From the NCBI RefSeq assembly GCF_000768065.1, contig NZ_JRKM01000001.1, positions 2,232,001 to 2,296,000 of the forward strand: a DNA stretch of 64,000 nt, given 5' to 3'. Source of the stretch: Aquabacterium sp. NJ1 (GTDB taxonomy: Bacteria > Pseudomonadota > Gammaproteobacteria > Burkholderiales > Burkholderiaceae_C). This document shows, in pieces, positions 43,104 through 52,367 of this stretch; positions within the stretch are counted from its first letter, which is position 1; each line of letters opens with the position of its first letter. The notes under the pieces are model-generated. The model saw only the letters and a list, made by a program, of their open reading frames with translations, was not told the DNA's origin and ran no database searches. Made by a program: the position numbers and the translations under genes.

Positions 43104-43790
43104 TCAGACCGCCGTCAGGGGCGCGCGGAACACATAACCGACGCGCGAGCGGGACTGCAGGGGCACCAGCAGCGGTGTGGCACGCTCGATGCGCCGGCGC
43201 AGGCGGTAGATGGTGGCGTTGAGGCCGTCGGAGGCGTCCTGGTCATCGGGGCGGCCGATGCGCTGGCGCAAGGTCTCGCGGCTGACGACTTCACCTTGCG
43301 CTTCGATGAAGCACTCCATGAGCGCCTGGTCGATGTCGCTGAGGTCAACCCGTGCGCCATCAGGCGCCACGAGCTGGCCGGTGCGGCGCTCCAGGCGCCA
43401 CTCGCCCTGGGTGTGGCTGATGGCGCCCACGCGCCGGTGCACGGCCTTGATGGCCAGCACCACCTGCTCGAACTGAACAGGCTTGGTCAGGTACATGTCG
43501 GCGCCGGCGCTGATGACGTCCTTGAAGACATCGGGCGCCAGGCGGCCCGACACCACCAGCAGGCCGGCACTGGTACGGCGGCGCAGCAACTTGATGAGGT
43601 CCACCCCGTCGATGCCCGGCAGCATCAGGTCCACCAGGTAGAACTGGTAGCCGTAGGGATCGGCGTGCACCAACAGGTCGTTGCTGTCGGAAAAGACGTC
43701 GACACGCACGCCCTGCTCCTGAAGGTACTGCGCCAGGAACTCTGCGTACTCCTTGTCGTCGTCAATCAGAGCAAGTGATTTGGGAAGCAT
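43104..43790 (-). CDS. OmpR-like response regulator
   Basis: A 228-residue regulator. Receiver domain (1-120): acidic residues at 10-12 (LIDDDKE), phosphoacceptor Asp54 (YLVDLMLPGIDG) and Lys in YLTKPVQFE. The C-terminal winged helix (~130-225) has DQALMECFIEAQGEVVSRE and the recognition part GLNATIYRLRRRIE, ending SRVGYVFRA like OmpR/PhoB members. It faces the PAS kinase tail to tail, 30 bases apart; the two could form a pair despite opposite strands. The 341-base AT-richer region upstream holds its promoter. Confidence 0.95.
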   Translation of the reverse strand: MLPKSLALIDDDKEYAEFLAQYLQEQGVRVDVFSDSNDLLVHADPYGYQFYLVDLMLPGIDGVDLIKLLRRRTSAGLLVVSGRLAPDVFKDVISAGADMYLTKPVQFEQVVLAIKAVHRRVGAISHTQGEWRLERRTGQLVAPDGARVDLSDIDQALMECFIEAQGEVVSRETLRQRIGRPDDQDASDGLNATIYRLRRRIERATPLLVPLQSRSRVGYVFRAPLTAV

Positions 43791-44131
43791 GACTGCATGG
43801 AAATAGCTGATCCATGGGATTAAAGCACAGGCTTATTCACCAGAAAGTCGCAATATTCACGACAAATACCCCGCCAATAATGGCTTTCAACACAAAGCGC
43901 CAAGTCAATCACTTATTACTATCGGCAATCTTTTGTCACCGCGCCAGACACAGTTGTAGCCAAAACCGTGCGAAATGCACCATGCATGGCCGTTGGCATT
44001 GGGGTTTTACAAGCCGCCAGACGCGCCATATTGCACGCAGCTTGAAATATTGCTGAAAAGCGGCAATCAGCCCTTCAAGACCCTCGCGCTTTTGACGAAT
44101 AGCACCTACGCCTATTCGCAGGAGCATCAAT
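43791..44131. other. Non-coding 341-base region ahead of the chemosensory operon
   Basis: This gap between divergent genes is visibly richer in A and T than the rest of the window. It contains a 10-base palindrome CCATGCATGG (43980-43989), two copies of CGGCAATC, distant inverted copies of GCAATATT, and a weak sigma-28-like promoter near its right end. No convincing open frame, tRNA or known RNA motif was seen. It probably carries promoters for the OmpR-like regulator and for the operon. Confidence 0.6.
44075..44101 (+). promoter_or_regulatory. Weak sigma-28-like promoter before the chemosensory operon
   Basis: TCAAGACC, 11 bases, GACGAATA. The -35 start TCAAG and the CGA core of the -10 box fit FliA promoters, with exact spacing, but only five of eight -10 bases match the enterobacterial consensus. 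It ends 30 bases before the first start at 44132. Confidence 0.4.
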
Positions 44132-45316
44132 ATGGGACTGACAGCTGCGGCGGTCGCACCAGTCGGTGAGGACAAATCGCACACGTCACCCTTGTGGCAA
44201 GGGCTGTCCATCGCCACACTGGGAACGCTGAGTATTCACCTGTCACTGGCCACGCCTTCCATGGCCTGGCCCATCACGCTGGTCTTTGCCGCACTCAGCT
44301 TGCTGTTGTGCGGCGCTTTGCCTGGCATGAAGCGGCGCGTGCGCCGCGAGGCGGCCAGCCCGTCGCAGGCCGCGGCGTCGGCACCCGATGCACCCGTCAA
44401 GGCCTTGTGCACGGCCGTGCTGCCGATCTGGTCACGGCAAATGCATGCCGCGCGTCAGCAACTGACGCATGCGATGGACGTGCTGACGCAGCGCTTTGCG
44501 GGCATGTCGCAGCGCCTGTGCTCCACCATCGACCAGTCCACCCAAGGCGGCCAGGACGGCGACCTGGTGCAGGCCCTGTCGGACGCGCAAAGCCAGCTGA
44601 CCGGCCTGCTGCACGACCTGCGCGCCGCGCTGGAGCTACGCGGCCAGTTGCTGCACGAGGTGGTGGCCGTCACCCAGTTTGTCGGCCAGTTGCAGGACAT
44701 GGCCACCGAGGTGGGCGCCATCGCCCGCCAGACCAATCTGCTGTCCATCAACGCGGCCATCGAGGCCGCTCGCGCGGGTGAAAGTGGCCGCGGTTTCGCC
44801 GTGGTGGCCAAGGAGGTGCGCCTGCTGTCGCACGAGTCGGGCCAGACGGGTGAGCGCATCAGCCAGGTCATCGGCCAGGTCAGCGAGGCCATCAACCGCG
44901 CCCGCAACAGCTACGACACGTTCACCGAGCACGACAAGGCCCTGATGGGCAAGGCCAGCACGACCATCGAAGGCGTCGTGCAGCGCATCAATGCCACCGC
45001 CAGCGATGTGATCGCCAGCACGCAAAGCCTGATGCAGGAAAGCCAGACCATCCGAGAAGAGATCAACGAGGTGCTGGTGGCCGTGCAGTCCCAGGACCGC
45101 ATCAGCCAGATGCTGCAGCACACCTGCGCGAACCAGGAGCTGCTGCTGACGGCGATCAACACGGGGCGTGACCTGCGCGCCACCGAGTGGCTGGATCAGC
45201 TGCGCGCGACCTACACCACCCCTGAAGAGCAGGCCGCGCACGACGGCCGTCCCATCGAGCTACCGCAATTGATGAGCGCCGCCAGTGCGGCCGACGATTC
45301 CACCACTTTCTTTTAA
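44132..45316 (+). CDS. MCP-like signalling protein at the head of the che operon
   Basis: A 394-residue receptor-like protein without a periplasmic sensor. Two closely spaced hydrophobic stretches ([35 protein letters not shown]) at ~24-65 anchor it; the rest is cytoplasmic helices. The signalling tip is recognisable ([34 protein letters not shown]) but the flanking helices diverge from the other receptors, there is no HAMP, and the C-terminal part has the element [13 protein letters not shown] found in a separate class of short MCP-domain proteins. GGAG lies 8 bases before the ATG. It is the first gene of the operon, 15 bases ahead of cheY; it may sense the membrane state or an internal signal. 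Confidence 0.88.
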   Translation: MGLTAAAVAPVGEDKSHTSPLWQGLSIATLGTLSIHLSLATPSMAWPITLVFAALSLLLCGALPGMKRRVRREAASPSQAAASAPDAPVKALCTAVLPIWSRQMHAARQQLTHAMDVLTQRFAGMSQRLCSTIDQSTQGGQDGDLVQALSDAQSQLTGLLHDLRAALELRGQLLHEVVAVTQFVGQLQDMATEVGAIARQTNLLSINAAIEAARAGESGRGFAVVAKEVRLLSHESGQTGERISQVIGQVSEAINRARNSYDTFTEHDKALMGKASTTIEGVVQRINATASDVIASTQSLMQESQTIREEINEVLVAVQSQDRISQMLQHTCANQELLLTAINTGRDLRATEWLDQLRATYTTPEEQAAHDGRPIELPQLMSAASAADDSTTFF

Positions 45317-45331
45317 AGGGATGTCCAGATC

Positions 45332-45700
45332 ATGAGCAAAACCATTCTTGTTGTGGATGACTCCTCGTCGCTGCGCACGGCCGTGCGCATCGCCCTGACC
45401 GGCGCGGGCTTCGATGTGGTCGAGGCCGAAGACGGCAAACAGGCCCTGACCAAGCTGGACGGCCGCAAGTACCACCTGGTCATCAGCGACGTGAACATGC
45501 CCAATCTGGACGGCTTCGGCTTTGTCACGGCGATGAAGCAGATGGCGGCCTACAAGTACACCCCGGTGGTGATGCTGACCACCGAGACCGGCGACGACAA
45601 GAAGGAAAAGGGCAAGGCCGCTGGCGCCAAGGCCTGGATCGTCAAGCCCTTCATGCCGCCTCAGCTGCTGAGCGTGGTCTCCAAGCTGGTGATGCCATGA
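45332..45700 (+). CDS. cheY: CheY-like response regulator
   Basis: A 122-residue stand-alone receiver. Acidic pair Asp9-Asp10 (VVDDSSS), phosphoacceptor Asp53 (VISDVNMPN), switch Thr83/84 (MLTTETG) and Lys105 (IVKPFMPP). The second variable loop TGDDKKEKGKAAGAKAW is characteristic of CheY proteins from che operons that also carry a STAS gene. It receives phosphate from CheA and signals to the motor or another output. It sits between the MCP-like gene and the STAS gene, whose start it overlaps by four bases. No CheZ phosphatase is in the cluster. Confidence 0.95.
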   Translation: MSKTILVVDDSSSLRTAVRIALTGAGFDVVEAEDGKQALTKLDGRKYHLVISDVNMPNLDGFGFVTAMKQMAAYKYTPVVMLTTETGDDKKEKGKAAGAKAWIVKPFMPPQLLSVVSKLVMP

Positions 45701-45996
45701 GCGCGCCGCTGAAGATCGAGGGCGAGCTCACGGTGTTCACCGTGCACGAGCTCAAGACCCGCCTGCTGGCCGCCCTGGGCGAAGGGCAAGCGCTGCAGAT
45801 TGACCTGGGTGGCGTGTCGGAAGTCGATGGCGCGGGCATCCAGCTGCTGCTGGCCGCGCAACGCGAGGCACGCAAGCACGGCTCGGCCATCACGCTGCTG
45901 GCCGCCCCACCCCAGGTCGAAGAGGCGCTGAAGCTGACCGACCTGACCCATGAGTTTGACGCCTGCGGCGCCGAGCAGCTGGAGCACACAGCATGA
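45697..45996 (+). CDS. STAS-domain protein lacking the phospho-acceptor Ser/Thr
   Basis: A 99-residue stand-alone STAS domain, the fold of SpoIIAA-type anti-sigma-factor antagonists. The strand-helix junction that normally holds the phosphorylated Ser/Thr (D-S/T-x-G) reads DGAG (44-47) in SEVDGAGIQLLLAA, so the usual partner-switch phosphorylation is not possible at that position. It is coupled by ATGA overlaps to cheY upstream and cheA downstream, so it is made in step with them. STAS proteins occur in some che clusters of Proteobacteria; their role there is not settled. A scaffold or localisation function is possible. Confidence 0.92.
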   Translation: MSAPLKIEGELTVFTVHELKTRLLAALGEGQALQIDLGGVSEVDGAGIQLLLAAQREARKHGSAITLLAAPPQVEEALKLTDLTHEFDACGAEQLEHTA

Positions 45997-48221
45997 AAAT
46001 GGACGAAGCCCTGCAGGCCTTCATCACCGAAAGCCGCGAACTGCTGGAACGCATGGAAGAGGCCTTGCTGCACATCGAGCAGCAACCCGATGATGCGGAA
46101 ACCATCAACGCGATCTTCCGCGCGGCCCACACGATCAAAGGCTCGGCCGGCATCTTCGGCCTCAACGACATCGTGGCCTTCACGCATGTGGCCGAGAACG
46201 TGCTCGATGACGTGCGCAAAGGGCGCATCCGCTTTGATGGCGCGCTGGCCAACCTCTTCCTGGCGGTGGCCGACCACATCCACGCGCTGGTCGAGCTCAT
46301 CGCCAATGAGCTGGAGGCCGACGAGGCCTGCACCCGCGCGGGCGCCAGCCTGACGGCGCGCATGGAAGCCGTGCTGCGCGCCGCCGGCTCCCCCGGCGCG
46401 AGCGCCCACCAGCCAGAGGCCACGCCCGCTGCCCCGCATGACGCGCCAGCACAGGCTGCAGGCGCCGAGCCCGGTCGTGTCGACACCGACAACTGGCACA
46501 TCTCGATCCGCTTTGGCCGCGACACCATGCGCGAGGGCTTCGACCCCTTGAGCTTCGTGCGCTTCCTGACCACGCTGGGCGAGATCGTGCACATCGTCAC
46601 CCTGGTGGAGAACGTGCCGCCGCTGTCCGAGCTGGACCCCGATGAATGCCACCTGGGCTTCGAGATCGGCTTTCGCAGCCAGGCCGACAAGGCCAGCATC
46701 GAAGGCGCCTTCGAGTTCGTGCGCGAGGACAGCCAGATCCGCATCCTGCCGCCGCGCAGCCGGATCAGCGAGTACACCGACCTGATCGCCGCGCTGCCCG
46801 AGTCCGACCTGCGCCTGGGCGAGATCCTGATCCGCTGCGGCACGCTGACCCGTGCCGAGCTGGACGCAGCCCTGGATGAACAGACCGTGTCCGGCCACGA
46901 AGGCCGCCCCGTCGAGCCGCTGGGCCAGATGCTGATCGAGCGCGCGCAGGTGCACCCCGATGTGGTGGACGCCGCCCTGGTCAAGCAAAGCAAGGCGCGT
47001 GAATCCCGCCAGAGCGACACCAACCTGTTGCGCGTGGACGCAGCCAAGCTGGACCACCTGATCGACCTGGTCGGTGAGCTGATCATCGCGGGCGCCGGTG
47101 CCCACCTGATCGCGCGCAAGCACAAGATCAAGGACCTCACGCAAGCCACCTCGGCCGTCAGCCGCCTGATGGAAGAGGTGCGCGACTCGGCCCTGAACCT
47201 GCGCATGGTGCAGATCGCTGGCACCTTCAACCGCTTCCAGCGTGTGGTGCGTGACGTCAGCCAGGAACTGAACAAGGACATCGCCCTGAAGATCAGCGGC
47301 GCCGAGACCGAACTCGACAAGACCGTGGTGGAAAAGCTGGCCGACCCGCTGACCCACCTGGTGCGCAACGCCATGGACCATGGCATCGAATCGGCCGAGC
47401 GTCGTGCAGCAGCAGGCAAGCCTGCCCAAGGCACGGTCAGCCTGCATGCGCAGCACGAGGCCGGCCAGGTGGTCATCGAAGTCAGCGACGACGGGGGTGG
47501 CCTGGCCAAGGAACGCATCCTCAAGAAGGGCATCGAGCGTGGCCTGGTGGCCCCGGACGCGGTGCTCAGCGACAAGGACATCTTCAACCTGGTGTTCCAG
47601 CCGGGCTTCTCCACGGCCGAACAGGTCAGCAACCTCTCGGGCCGCGGTGTGGGCATGGACGTGGTCAAGCGCAGCATCAATGCCTTGCGCGGCACCATCG
47701 ACCTGCGCAGCACCGAGGGCGTGGGCACCACCGTGTGCATCCGCCTGCCGCTGACGCTGGCCATCATCGACGGCTTCTTGCTGGGTGTGGGCAAGTCCTC
47801 TTACGTGGTGCCTTTGAGCATGGTGGTGGAGTGCATCGAGATGTCGCGCCAGCAAGCCACCGACAAGGACTGGCTGGACCTGCGCGGCGAGGTGCTGCCC
47901 CTGGTGCGCCTGCGCGAGCTGTACGAGATCGAAGGCGAGCCCGGCCGCCGCCAGAACGTGGTGGTGGTGCAAGGTGGTGGCAAGCGCGTGGGCCTGGTCG
48001 TGGACCAGCTCATGGGCGAGTTGCAGACCGTCATCAAGCCGCTGGGCAAAGTGTTCCAGCACGTGCGCGGCGTGGGCGGCTTCACCATCCTGGGCAGTGG
48101 CGCCGTGGCGCTGCTGCTCGACGTGCCCAACCTGGTCAACCAGGTCACCCAACAGAGCGAGGCGGGGTTCCACCCCAGGCAGCTGCCCGCTCGTCGAGCG
48201 GCCCTGCAAGACGCTGAATAA
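45993..48221 (+). CDS. cheA: Chemotaxis histidine kinase CheA, variant with extra inserts
   Basis: A 742-residue kinase. HPt domain with phosphorylated His46 (RAAHTIKGSAG). In place of a standard CheY-binding P2 there is an alpha/beta segment at ~168-252 (WHISIRFGRDTMREG ... VREDSQIRILPP), then two similar helical repeats at 273-298 (LGEILIRCGTLTRAELDAAL) and 309-332 (LGQMLIERAQVHPDVVDAAL). Next are the P3 dimerisation helices (LDHLIDLVGELIIAGAG), the ATPase (N box LVRNAMDHGIES, G boxes DDGGGL and GRGVGMDVVKRS) and the CheW-like P5 (~600-720). All catalytic elements look intact. Its start overlaps the STAS stop. Confidence 0.97.
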   Translation: MKMDEALQAFITESRELLERMEEALLHIEQQPDDAETINAIFRAAHTIKGSAGIFGLNDIVAFTHVAENVLDDVRKGRIRFDGALANLFLAVADHIHALVELIANELEADEACTRAGASLTARMEAVLRAAGSPGASAHQPEATPAAPHDAPAQAAGAEPGRVDTDNWHISIRFGRDTMREGFDPLSFVRFLTTLGEIVHIVTLVENVPPLSELDPDECHLGFEIGFRSQADKASIEGAFEFVREDSQIRILPPRSRISEYTDLIAALPESDLRLGEILIRCGTLTRAELDAALDEQTVSGHEGRPVEPLGQMLIERAQVHPDVVDAALVKQSKARESRQSDTNLLRVDAAKLDHLIDLVGELIIAGAGAHLIARKHKIKDLTQATSAVSRLMEEVRDSALNLRMVQIAGTFNRFQRVVRDVSQELNKDIALKISGAETELDKTVVEKLADPLTHLVRNAMDHGIESAERRAAAGKPAQGTVSLHAQHEAGQVVIEVSDDGGGLAKERILKKGIERGLVAPDAVLSDKDIFNLVFQPGFSTAEQVSNLSGRGVGMDVVKRSINALRGTIDLRSTEGVGTTVCIRLPLTLAIIDGFLLGVGKSSYVVPLSMVVECIEMSRQQATDKDWLDLRGEVLPLVRLRELYEIEGEPGRRQNVVVVQGGGKRVGLVVDQLMGELQTVIKPLGKVFQHVRGVGGFTILGSGAVALLLDVPNLVNQVTQQSEAGFHPRQLPARRAALQDAE

Positions 48222-48296
48222 GCCAGCGCGCCACCCGATGCCCTTTGGTTCGAAGGGCTGCCCACACATTGCATCCCTGTCCATAGGATTGAAACC

Positions 48297-49967
48297 ATGA
48301 GGTCGCTGACCGTCGCCCAAAAGTTTGTTCTGCTTGTGCTGTCTGCCCTGATCGGCATTGCGGCCCTGTCCGGCGTGGCCATCTTGCAAATGCAGAAGGT
48401 GTATGACGCAGCCAGCTTCGGCACGGTCAACACCGTACCCGCCTTCAAGGCGCTGGACAAGGCCAATGATGTCCTCACGACCATCCGCCTGCGCAGCTGG
48501 CAGATGATGGCCTACACCGACAAGAGCCGCGTGGAGCAGGCCAACCAGGACATCAGCGCCATGGTGCCGAAGTTCGATGCGGCCATGAAGGAGTACGAGG
48601 CCACGCTGGCCAACGACAAGGACAAGGCACTCTTTGAGGCCGACAAGGCCGCCATGCGTGACTACCTGTCGGCCCGCGATGAACTGGCCGCACTGGCACT
48701 GGCAGGCAAGCGCGAAGAAGCCATGGGGGTGGCCGTCGCGAAACGCGCCATCTTCAACCGTGTGGCCGAAGTCATCAACGAACATCGCCAGTTCAATGCG
48801 GACCTGGGCCAGGCCGGTGCCGATGAGGCCGTCAAGATCCAGCACGTGGCGTTCAACACCGCGTTGGCGGTGTCCACGCTCACCCTGGTGGTGATCAGCG
48901 TGATCGGCTTCGTCATTGCACGCAGCCTGATCAAGCAACTGGGGGGCGAGCCTGCCTATGCGGCCGACGTGGTGAGCCGCATCGCCCAGGGTGACCTGTC
49001 GGTGCAGGTGCAGGTCAAGCCGGGCGACAGCAGCAGCATGCTGGCCGCCATCAAGGGCATGGCCGAACGCCTGTCGCAGATCATCGGCGAGGTCCGCTCG
49101 TCGTCGGACGCGCTGTCAGCCGCCGCAGAGCAGGTGTCATCCACCGCACAGAGCATCAGCATGGGCGCCAGCCAGCAAGCCGCGAGTGTGGAAGAGACCT
49201 CGTCGGCGATGGAAGAGATGGCCAGCTCTGTGCAGCAGAACGCCGAGAACGCCCGCGTCACCGAAGGCATGTCCAGCAAGGCTTCCAAGGAAGCGGTGGA
49301 CGGCGGCCAGGCCGTGAAGGAAACCGTGCAGGCCATGAAGCTGATCGCCGACAAGATCACCATCGTGGACGACATTGCCTACCAGACCAACCTGCTGGCC
49401 TTGAATGCGGCCATTGAAGCGGCCCGTGCCGGTGAACATGGCAAGGGCTTTGCCGTGGTGGCCGACGAGGTGCGCAAGCTGGCCGAGCGCAGCCAGGAGG
49501 CTGCACAGGAGATCGGCCAGGTCGCCAAGAACAGCGTGCACCTGGCCGAGCGCGCGGGGCAACTGCTCGACACCATTGTGCCCTCGATCGCCAAGACCTC
49601 GGACCTGGTGCAGGAGATCGCCTCGGCCTCCGATGAACAGTCCTCGGGCATCGGCCAGATCAACACCGCCATCACCCAGCTGTCGCAACTCACGCAGGAA
49701 AACTCCAGCGCCTCGGAAGAGCTGGCAGCCACAGCCGAAGAGATGAGCGGCCAGGCCGAGCAGCTGCAGGAGCTGATGACCTTCTTCACCACCTCTGCAT
49801 CCGCTTCGCACGCCAGCCACGCGCAGCAGGCCATTGTTCGCGCCACGCAGACGGCACGCCTGGCATCGCAGAGCAGATCCCGCCACAGCAACCACCACCA
49901 TCGCAACGGGCGCGTCCTGGAAGGCGCCCCCGCCGACCCGCAGGAGTTCGTCAGATTCGACGGCTGA
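48297..49967 (+). CDS. Methyl-accepting chemotaxis protein with xFxxF tail
   Basis: A 556-residue receptor: TM1 (~8-29, [18 protein letters not shown]), four-helix sensor (~30-187), TM2 (~188-209), HAMP ([21 protein letters not shown]) and a signalling hairpin with [18 protein letters not shown] and [16 protein letters not shown]. After the bundle comes a long basic, His-rich linker (~515-545) and the tail [10 protein letters not shown]. The tail fits x-[aromatic]-x-x-[aromatic], the shape of the CheR/CheB-tethering pentapeptide. It shares the start [22 protein letters not shown] with the receptor at 53409, so the two are paralogues. It lies 75 bases after cheA. Confidence 0.95.
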   Translation: MRSLTVAQKFVLLVLSALIGIAALSGVAILQMQKVYDAASFGTVNTVPAFKALDKANDVLTTIRLRSWQMMAYTDKSRVEQANQDISAMVPKFDAAMKEYEATLANDKDKALFEADKAAMRDYLSARDELAALALAGKREEAMGVAVAKRAIFNRVAEVINEHRQFNADLGQAGADEAVKIQHVAFNTALAVSTLTLVVISVIGFVIARSLIKQLGGEPAYAADVVSRIAQGDLSVQVQVKPGDSSSMLAAIKGMAERLSQIIGEVRSSSDALSAAAEQVSSTAQSISMGASQQAASVEETSSAMEEMASSVQQNAENARVTEGMSSKASKEAVDGGQAVKETVQAMKLIADKITIVDDIAYQTNLLALNAAIEAARAGEHGKGFAVVADEVRKLAERSQEAAQEIGQVAKNSVHLAERAGQLLDTIVPSIAKTSDLVQEIASASDEQSSGIGQINTAITQLSQLTQENSSASEELAATAEEMSGQAEQLQELMTFFTTSASASHASHAQQAIVRATQTARLASQSRSRHSNHHHRNGRVLEGAPADPQEFVRFDG

Positions 49968-50121
49968 TGCCGTCTTCGTCAAGCAGCATCTCAGCAGTCC
50001 CCAGCACGAGCACGGCGGGCCTTCAGGCCCAGGGCATTTCCGGGCTCCCCAAACGGTGTGAAACCAGCCACAAGGCCAACACACCCGATCAACGAGCATC
50101 ACAACTGGAAGGGCTTTCGTC

Positions 50122-51825
50122 ATGAGCCAACTCTCACTCAAAGCCAAGCTGATCAGCTTGCTGTCCATGGCCTTGCTGTCGCTGGCCATCGTGGGCGCCA
50201 TCGGCTGGTTCGGGCTGGTCGGGACGTCCAATGCGCTGGCCGAGGTCGGCAAGGTCCGCCTGCCATCGGTGCTGGGCCTGGAGATGGTCAATGAAGGCTC
50301 GGCCTCCATCCTGGCCAGCACCCGCCGCGTGGCCTTCTACGAAAACGACTTCCACGCGCAGGACAAGTTTGCCGCCGAGATCAAGGAAAAGGCCGACATC
50401 TGGAAGCGCGTCAACGAGGGCTGGAAGCTGTATGAACCCTTGCCGCAAACGGCCGAGGAAGAGCAGCTCTGGAAGCTGTACATCAAGCAGTTCGAAGACT
50501 GGAAGGCCGCTGAAGCCAAGGTGGACGACACCATGGCCGCACTGAGCACCAACACCGACGAGAAGCGTCAGAAGGAGCTGTTCGTCGACTTCTACAAGCG
50601 CGCCAACGCCGTGGAAGGCCTCTACAAGGCCAGCAACGACACGCTGGACAAGATCGTGGCGCTGAACGTGAGGGTGGGCGATGAGGCGGTCAAGGATGGT
50701 GACCACGAGGTCGCCTCCGCCAAGGCCAAGATGGTGGGCGGCGGTGTGGCCATGCTGGTGGCCTTGTTGCTGGCCGGCGCCTGGATCACACGCAGCATCC
50801 TCAAGCAGCTGGGCGGTGAACCCGCTTACGTGAGCGACATCGTCAACCGCGTGGCAGACGGCGACCTGACCGTCGAGGTGCAGCTGGCCGCCAACGACGA
50901 GACCAGCATGCTGGCTGCGATCAAGCGCATGCGGGACCGCCTGTCGCAGATCATCGGTGATGTGCGCACCTCGTCGGACGCGCTGTCCGTGGCGGCCGAG
51001 CAGGTTTCGGCCACGGCGCAGAGCATCAGCCAGGGCGCCAGCGAGCAGGCCTCCAGTGTGGAAGAGACATCGGCTTCGATCGAGCAGATGACCAGCTCGG
51101 TGCAGCAGAACGCCGAGAACGCCAAGGTCACCGAAGGCATGTCCAGCAAGGCTTCCAAGGAAGCCGACGAGGGCGGGCAAGCCGTCAAGGACACGGTGGT
51201 GGCCATGAAGACGATTGCCGACAAGATCGGCATCGTGGATGACATCGCCTACCAGACCAATCTGCTGGCTTTGAACGCCGCCATCGAAGCGGCCCGCGCC
51301 GGCGAGCACGGCAAGGGCTTTGCGGTGGTGGCCGACGAGGTGCGCAAGCTGGCCGAGCGCAGCCAGGAAGCCGCACAGGAGATTGGCGAGGTCGCCAAGT
51401 CCAGCGTGGCGCTGGCCGAGCGCGCGGGTGTGCTGCTCGACGCCATCGTGCCCACGATCGCCAAGACATCGGACCTGGTGCAGGAAATCGCCTCGGCATC
51501 CGATGAACAGTCGTCGGGCATTGGCCAGATCAACACCGCGGTGACCCAGCTGTCGCAGCTCACGCAAGAGAACTCCAGTTCATCGGAAGAGCTGGCGGCC
51601 ACGGCCGAAGAGATGAGCAGCCAGGCCGAGCAACTGCAAGAGCTGATGGGCTACTTCAAGACCGACACACACCACAGCAGTGGCGCAGCGGCGGCGCACA
51701 CGATCAAGCGCGTCGCCCGTTCGGCCGCTGTGTCAGCGCCACAGGCGCGCCCGCCGCGCACGGGCAAACGCAAGCACGACAACGCCCCCGTGAACACCCA
51801 AGATTTCGTCAAGTTCGAGGACTGA
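50122..51825 (+). CDS. Methyl-accepting chemotaxis protein with xFxxF tail
   Basis: A 567-residue receptor: TM1 (~8-30, [19 protein letters not shown]), a four-helix-bundle sensor (~31-190) whose sequence differs from those at 48297 and 53409, TM2 (~200-222), HAMP and the same signalling class ([34 protein letters not shown]). The C-terminus has a basic linker ([12 protein letters not shown]) and the tail [10 protein letters not shown]. The CheW gene begins 4 bases after its stop and CheR follows, a unit closely echoed by the MCP-CheW-CheB unit at 53.4-56.7 kb. The 154 bases upstream hold only a short GGGCC-TTCA-GGCCC hairpin. Confidence 0.95.
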   Translation: MSQLSLKAKLISLLSMALLSLAIVGAIGWFGLVGTSNALAEVGKVRLPSVLGLEMVNEGSASILASTRRVAFYENDFHAQDKFAAEIKEKADIWKRVNEGWKLYEPLPQTAEEEQLWKLYIKQFEDWKAAEAKVDDTMAALSTNTDEKRQKELFVDFYKRANAVEGLYKASNDTLDKIVALNVRVGDEAVKDGDHEVASAKAKMVGGGVAMLVALLLAGAWITRSILKQLGGEPAYVSDIVNRVADGDLTVEVQLAANDETSMLAAIKRMRDRLSQIIGDVRTSSDALSVAAEQVSATAQSISQGASEQASSVEETSASIEQMTSSVQQNAENAKVTEGMSSKASKEADEGGQAVKDTVVAMKTIADKIGIVDDIAYQTNLLALNAAIEAARAGEHGKGFAVVADEVRKLAERSQEAAQEIGEVAKSSVALAERAGVLLDAIVPTIAKTSDLVQEIASASDEQSSGIGQINTAVTQLSQLTQENSSSSEELAATAEEMSSQAEQLQELMGYFKTDTHHSSGAAAAHTIKRVARSAAVSAPQARPPRTGKRKHDNAPVNTQDFVKFED

Positions 51826-51829
51826 TGCC

Positions 51830-52360
51830 ATGAGCCAAGCCACCCTGACCCCCACCACCAAGCCTGGCATGGTCAGCCAGTACCTGATCTTCAGCCTGGG
51901 CGGCGAGCTTTTCGCCGTGGGCACCTTGCGCGTGCGAGAGATCATCGAGTACGGCAACCTGACCTCCGTCCCGATGATGCCGTCCTTCATCCGCGGCGTG
52001 ATCAACCTGCGCGGCGCCGTGGTGCCCGTGATCGACCTCAACGCCCGCTTCGGGCGTGCCCGCACAGAAACCTCGCGGCGCACCTGCATCGTGATCCTGG
52101 AGGTGCAGTCTGAAGAAGACACGCATGTGCTGGGCATCGTGGTGGACGCCGTCAGCGCCGTGCGCCAGATCGACAGCGCCCACATCGAACCGCCGCCCAG
52201 CTTCGGCACGCGCATCCGCGCCGATTTCATCGACGGCATGGCCAAGGTCAACAACAACTTCGTGATCCTGCTGGACCTGGGCAAGGTGCTGTCGGTCGAC
52301 GAGATCTCGATGCTCAATGGCATGGGCGCCGGCCACGAGCCGCAACACAGCGACGCGTGA
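51830..52360 (+). CDS. cheW: CheW coupling protein, copy 1
   Basis: A 176-residue CheW, the adaptor that joins CheA to receptors. The SH3-like double-barrel sequence is clear: [51 protein letters not shown] and a C-terminal [15 protein letters not shown]. Around nine of ten residues match the second copy at 55060 over the core. It is joined to the upstream MCP by a 4-base gap and to cheR by a 7-base gap. Confidence 0.96.
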   Translation: MSQATLTPTTKPGMVSQYLIFSLGGELFAVGTLRVREIIEYGNLTSVPMMPSFIRGVINLRGAVVPVIDLNARFGRARTETSRRTCIVILEVQSEEDTHVLGIVVDAVSAVRQIDSAHIEPPPSFGTRIRADFIDGMAKVNNNFVILLDLGKVLSVDEISMLNGMGAGHEPQHSDA

Positions 52361-52367
52361 GGGCCGC

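Noticed and set aside
43924..43950. GCCGATAG on the minus strand, like a FliA -10 box
   Set aside because: No matching -35 box occurs 11 bases upstream on that strand.
45651..48938. A very long open frame (over 1,000 codons) on the minus strand opposite cheY, STAS and cheA
   Set aside because: Its product is His/Gln/Val-rich with no recognisable family, typical of the antisense frame of a GC-rich gene; the plus-strand genes have clear family matches.
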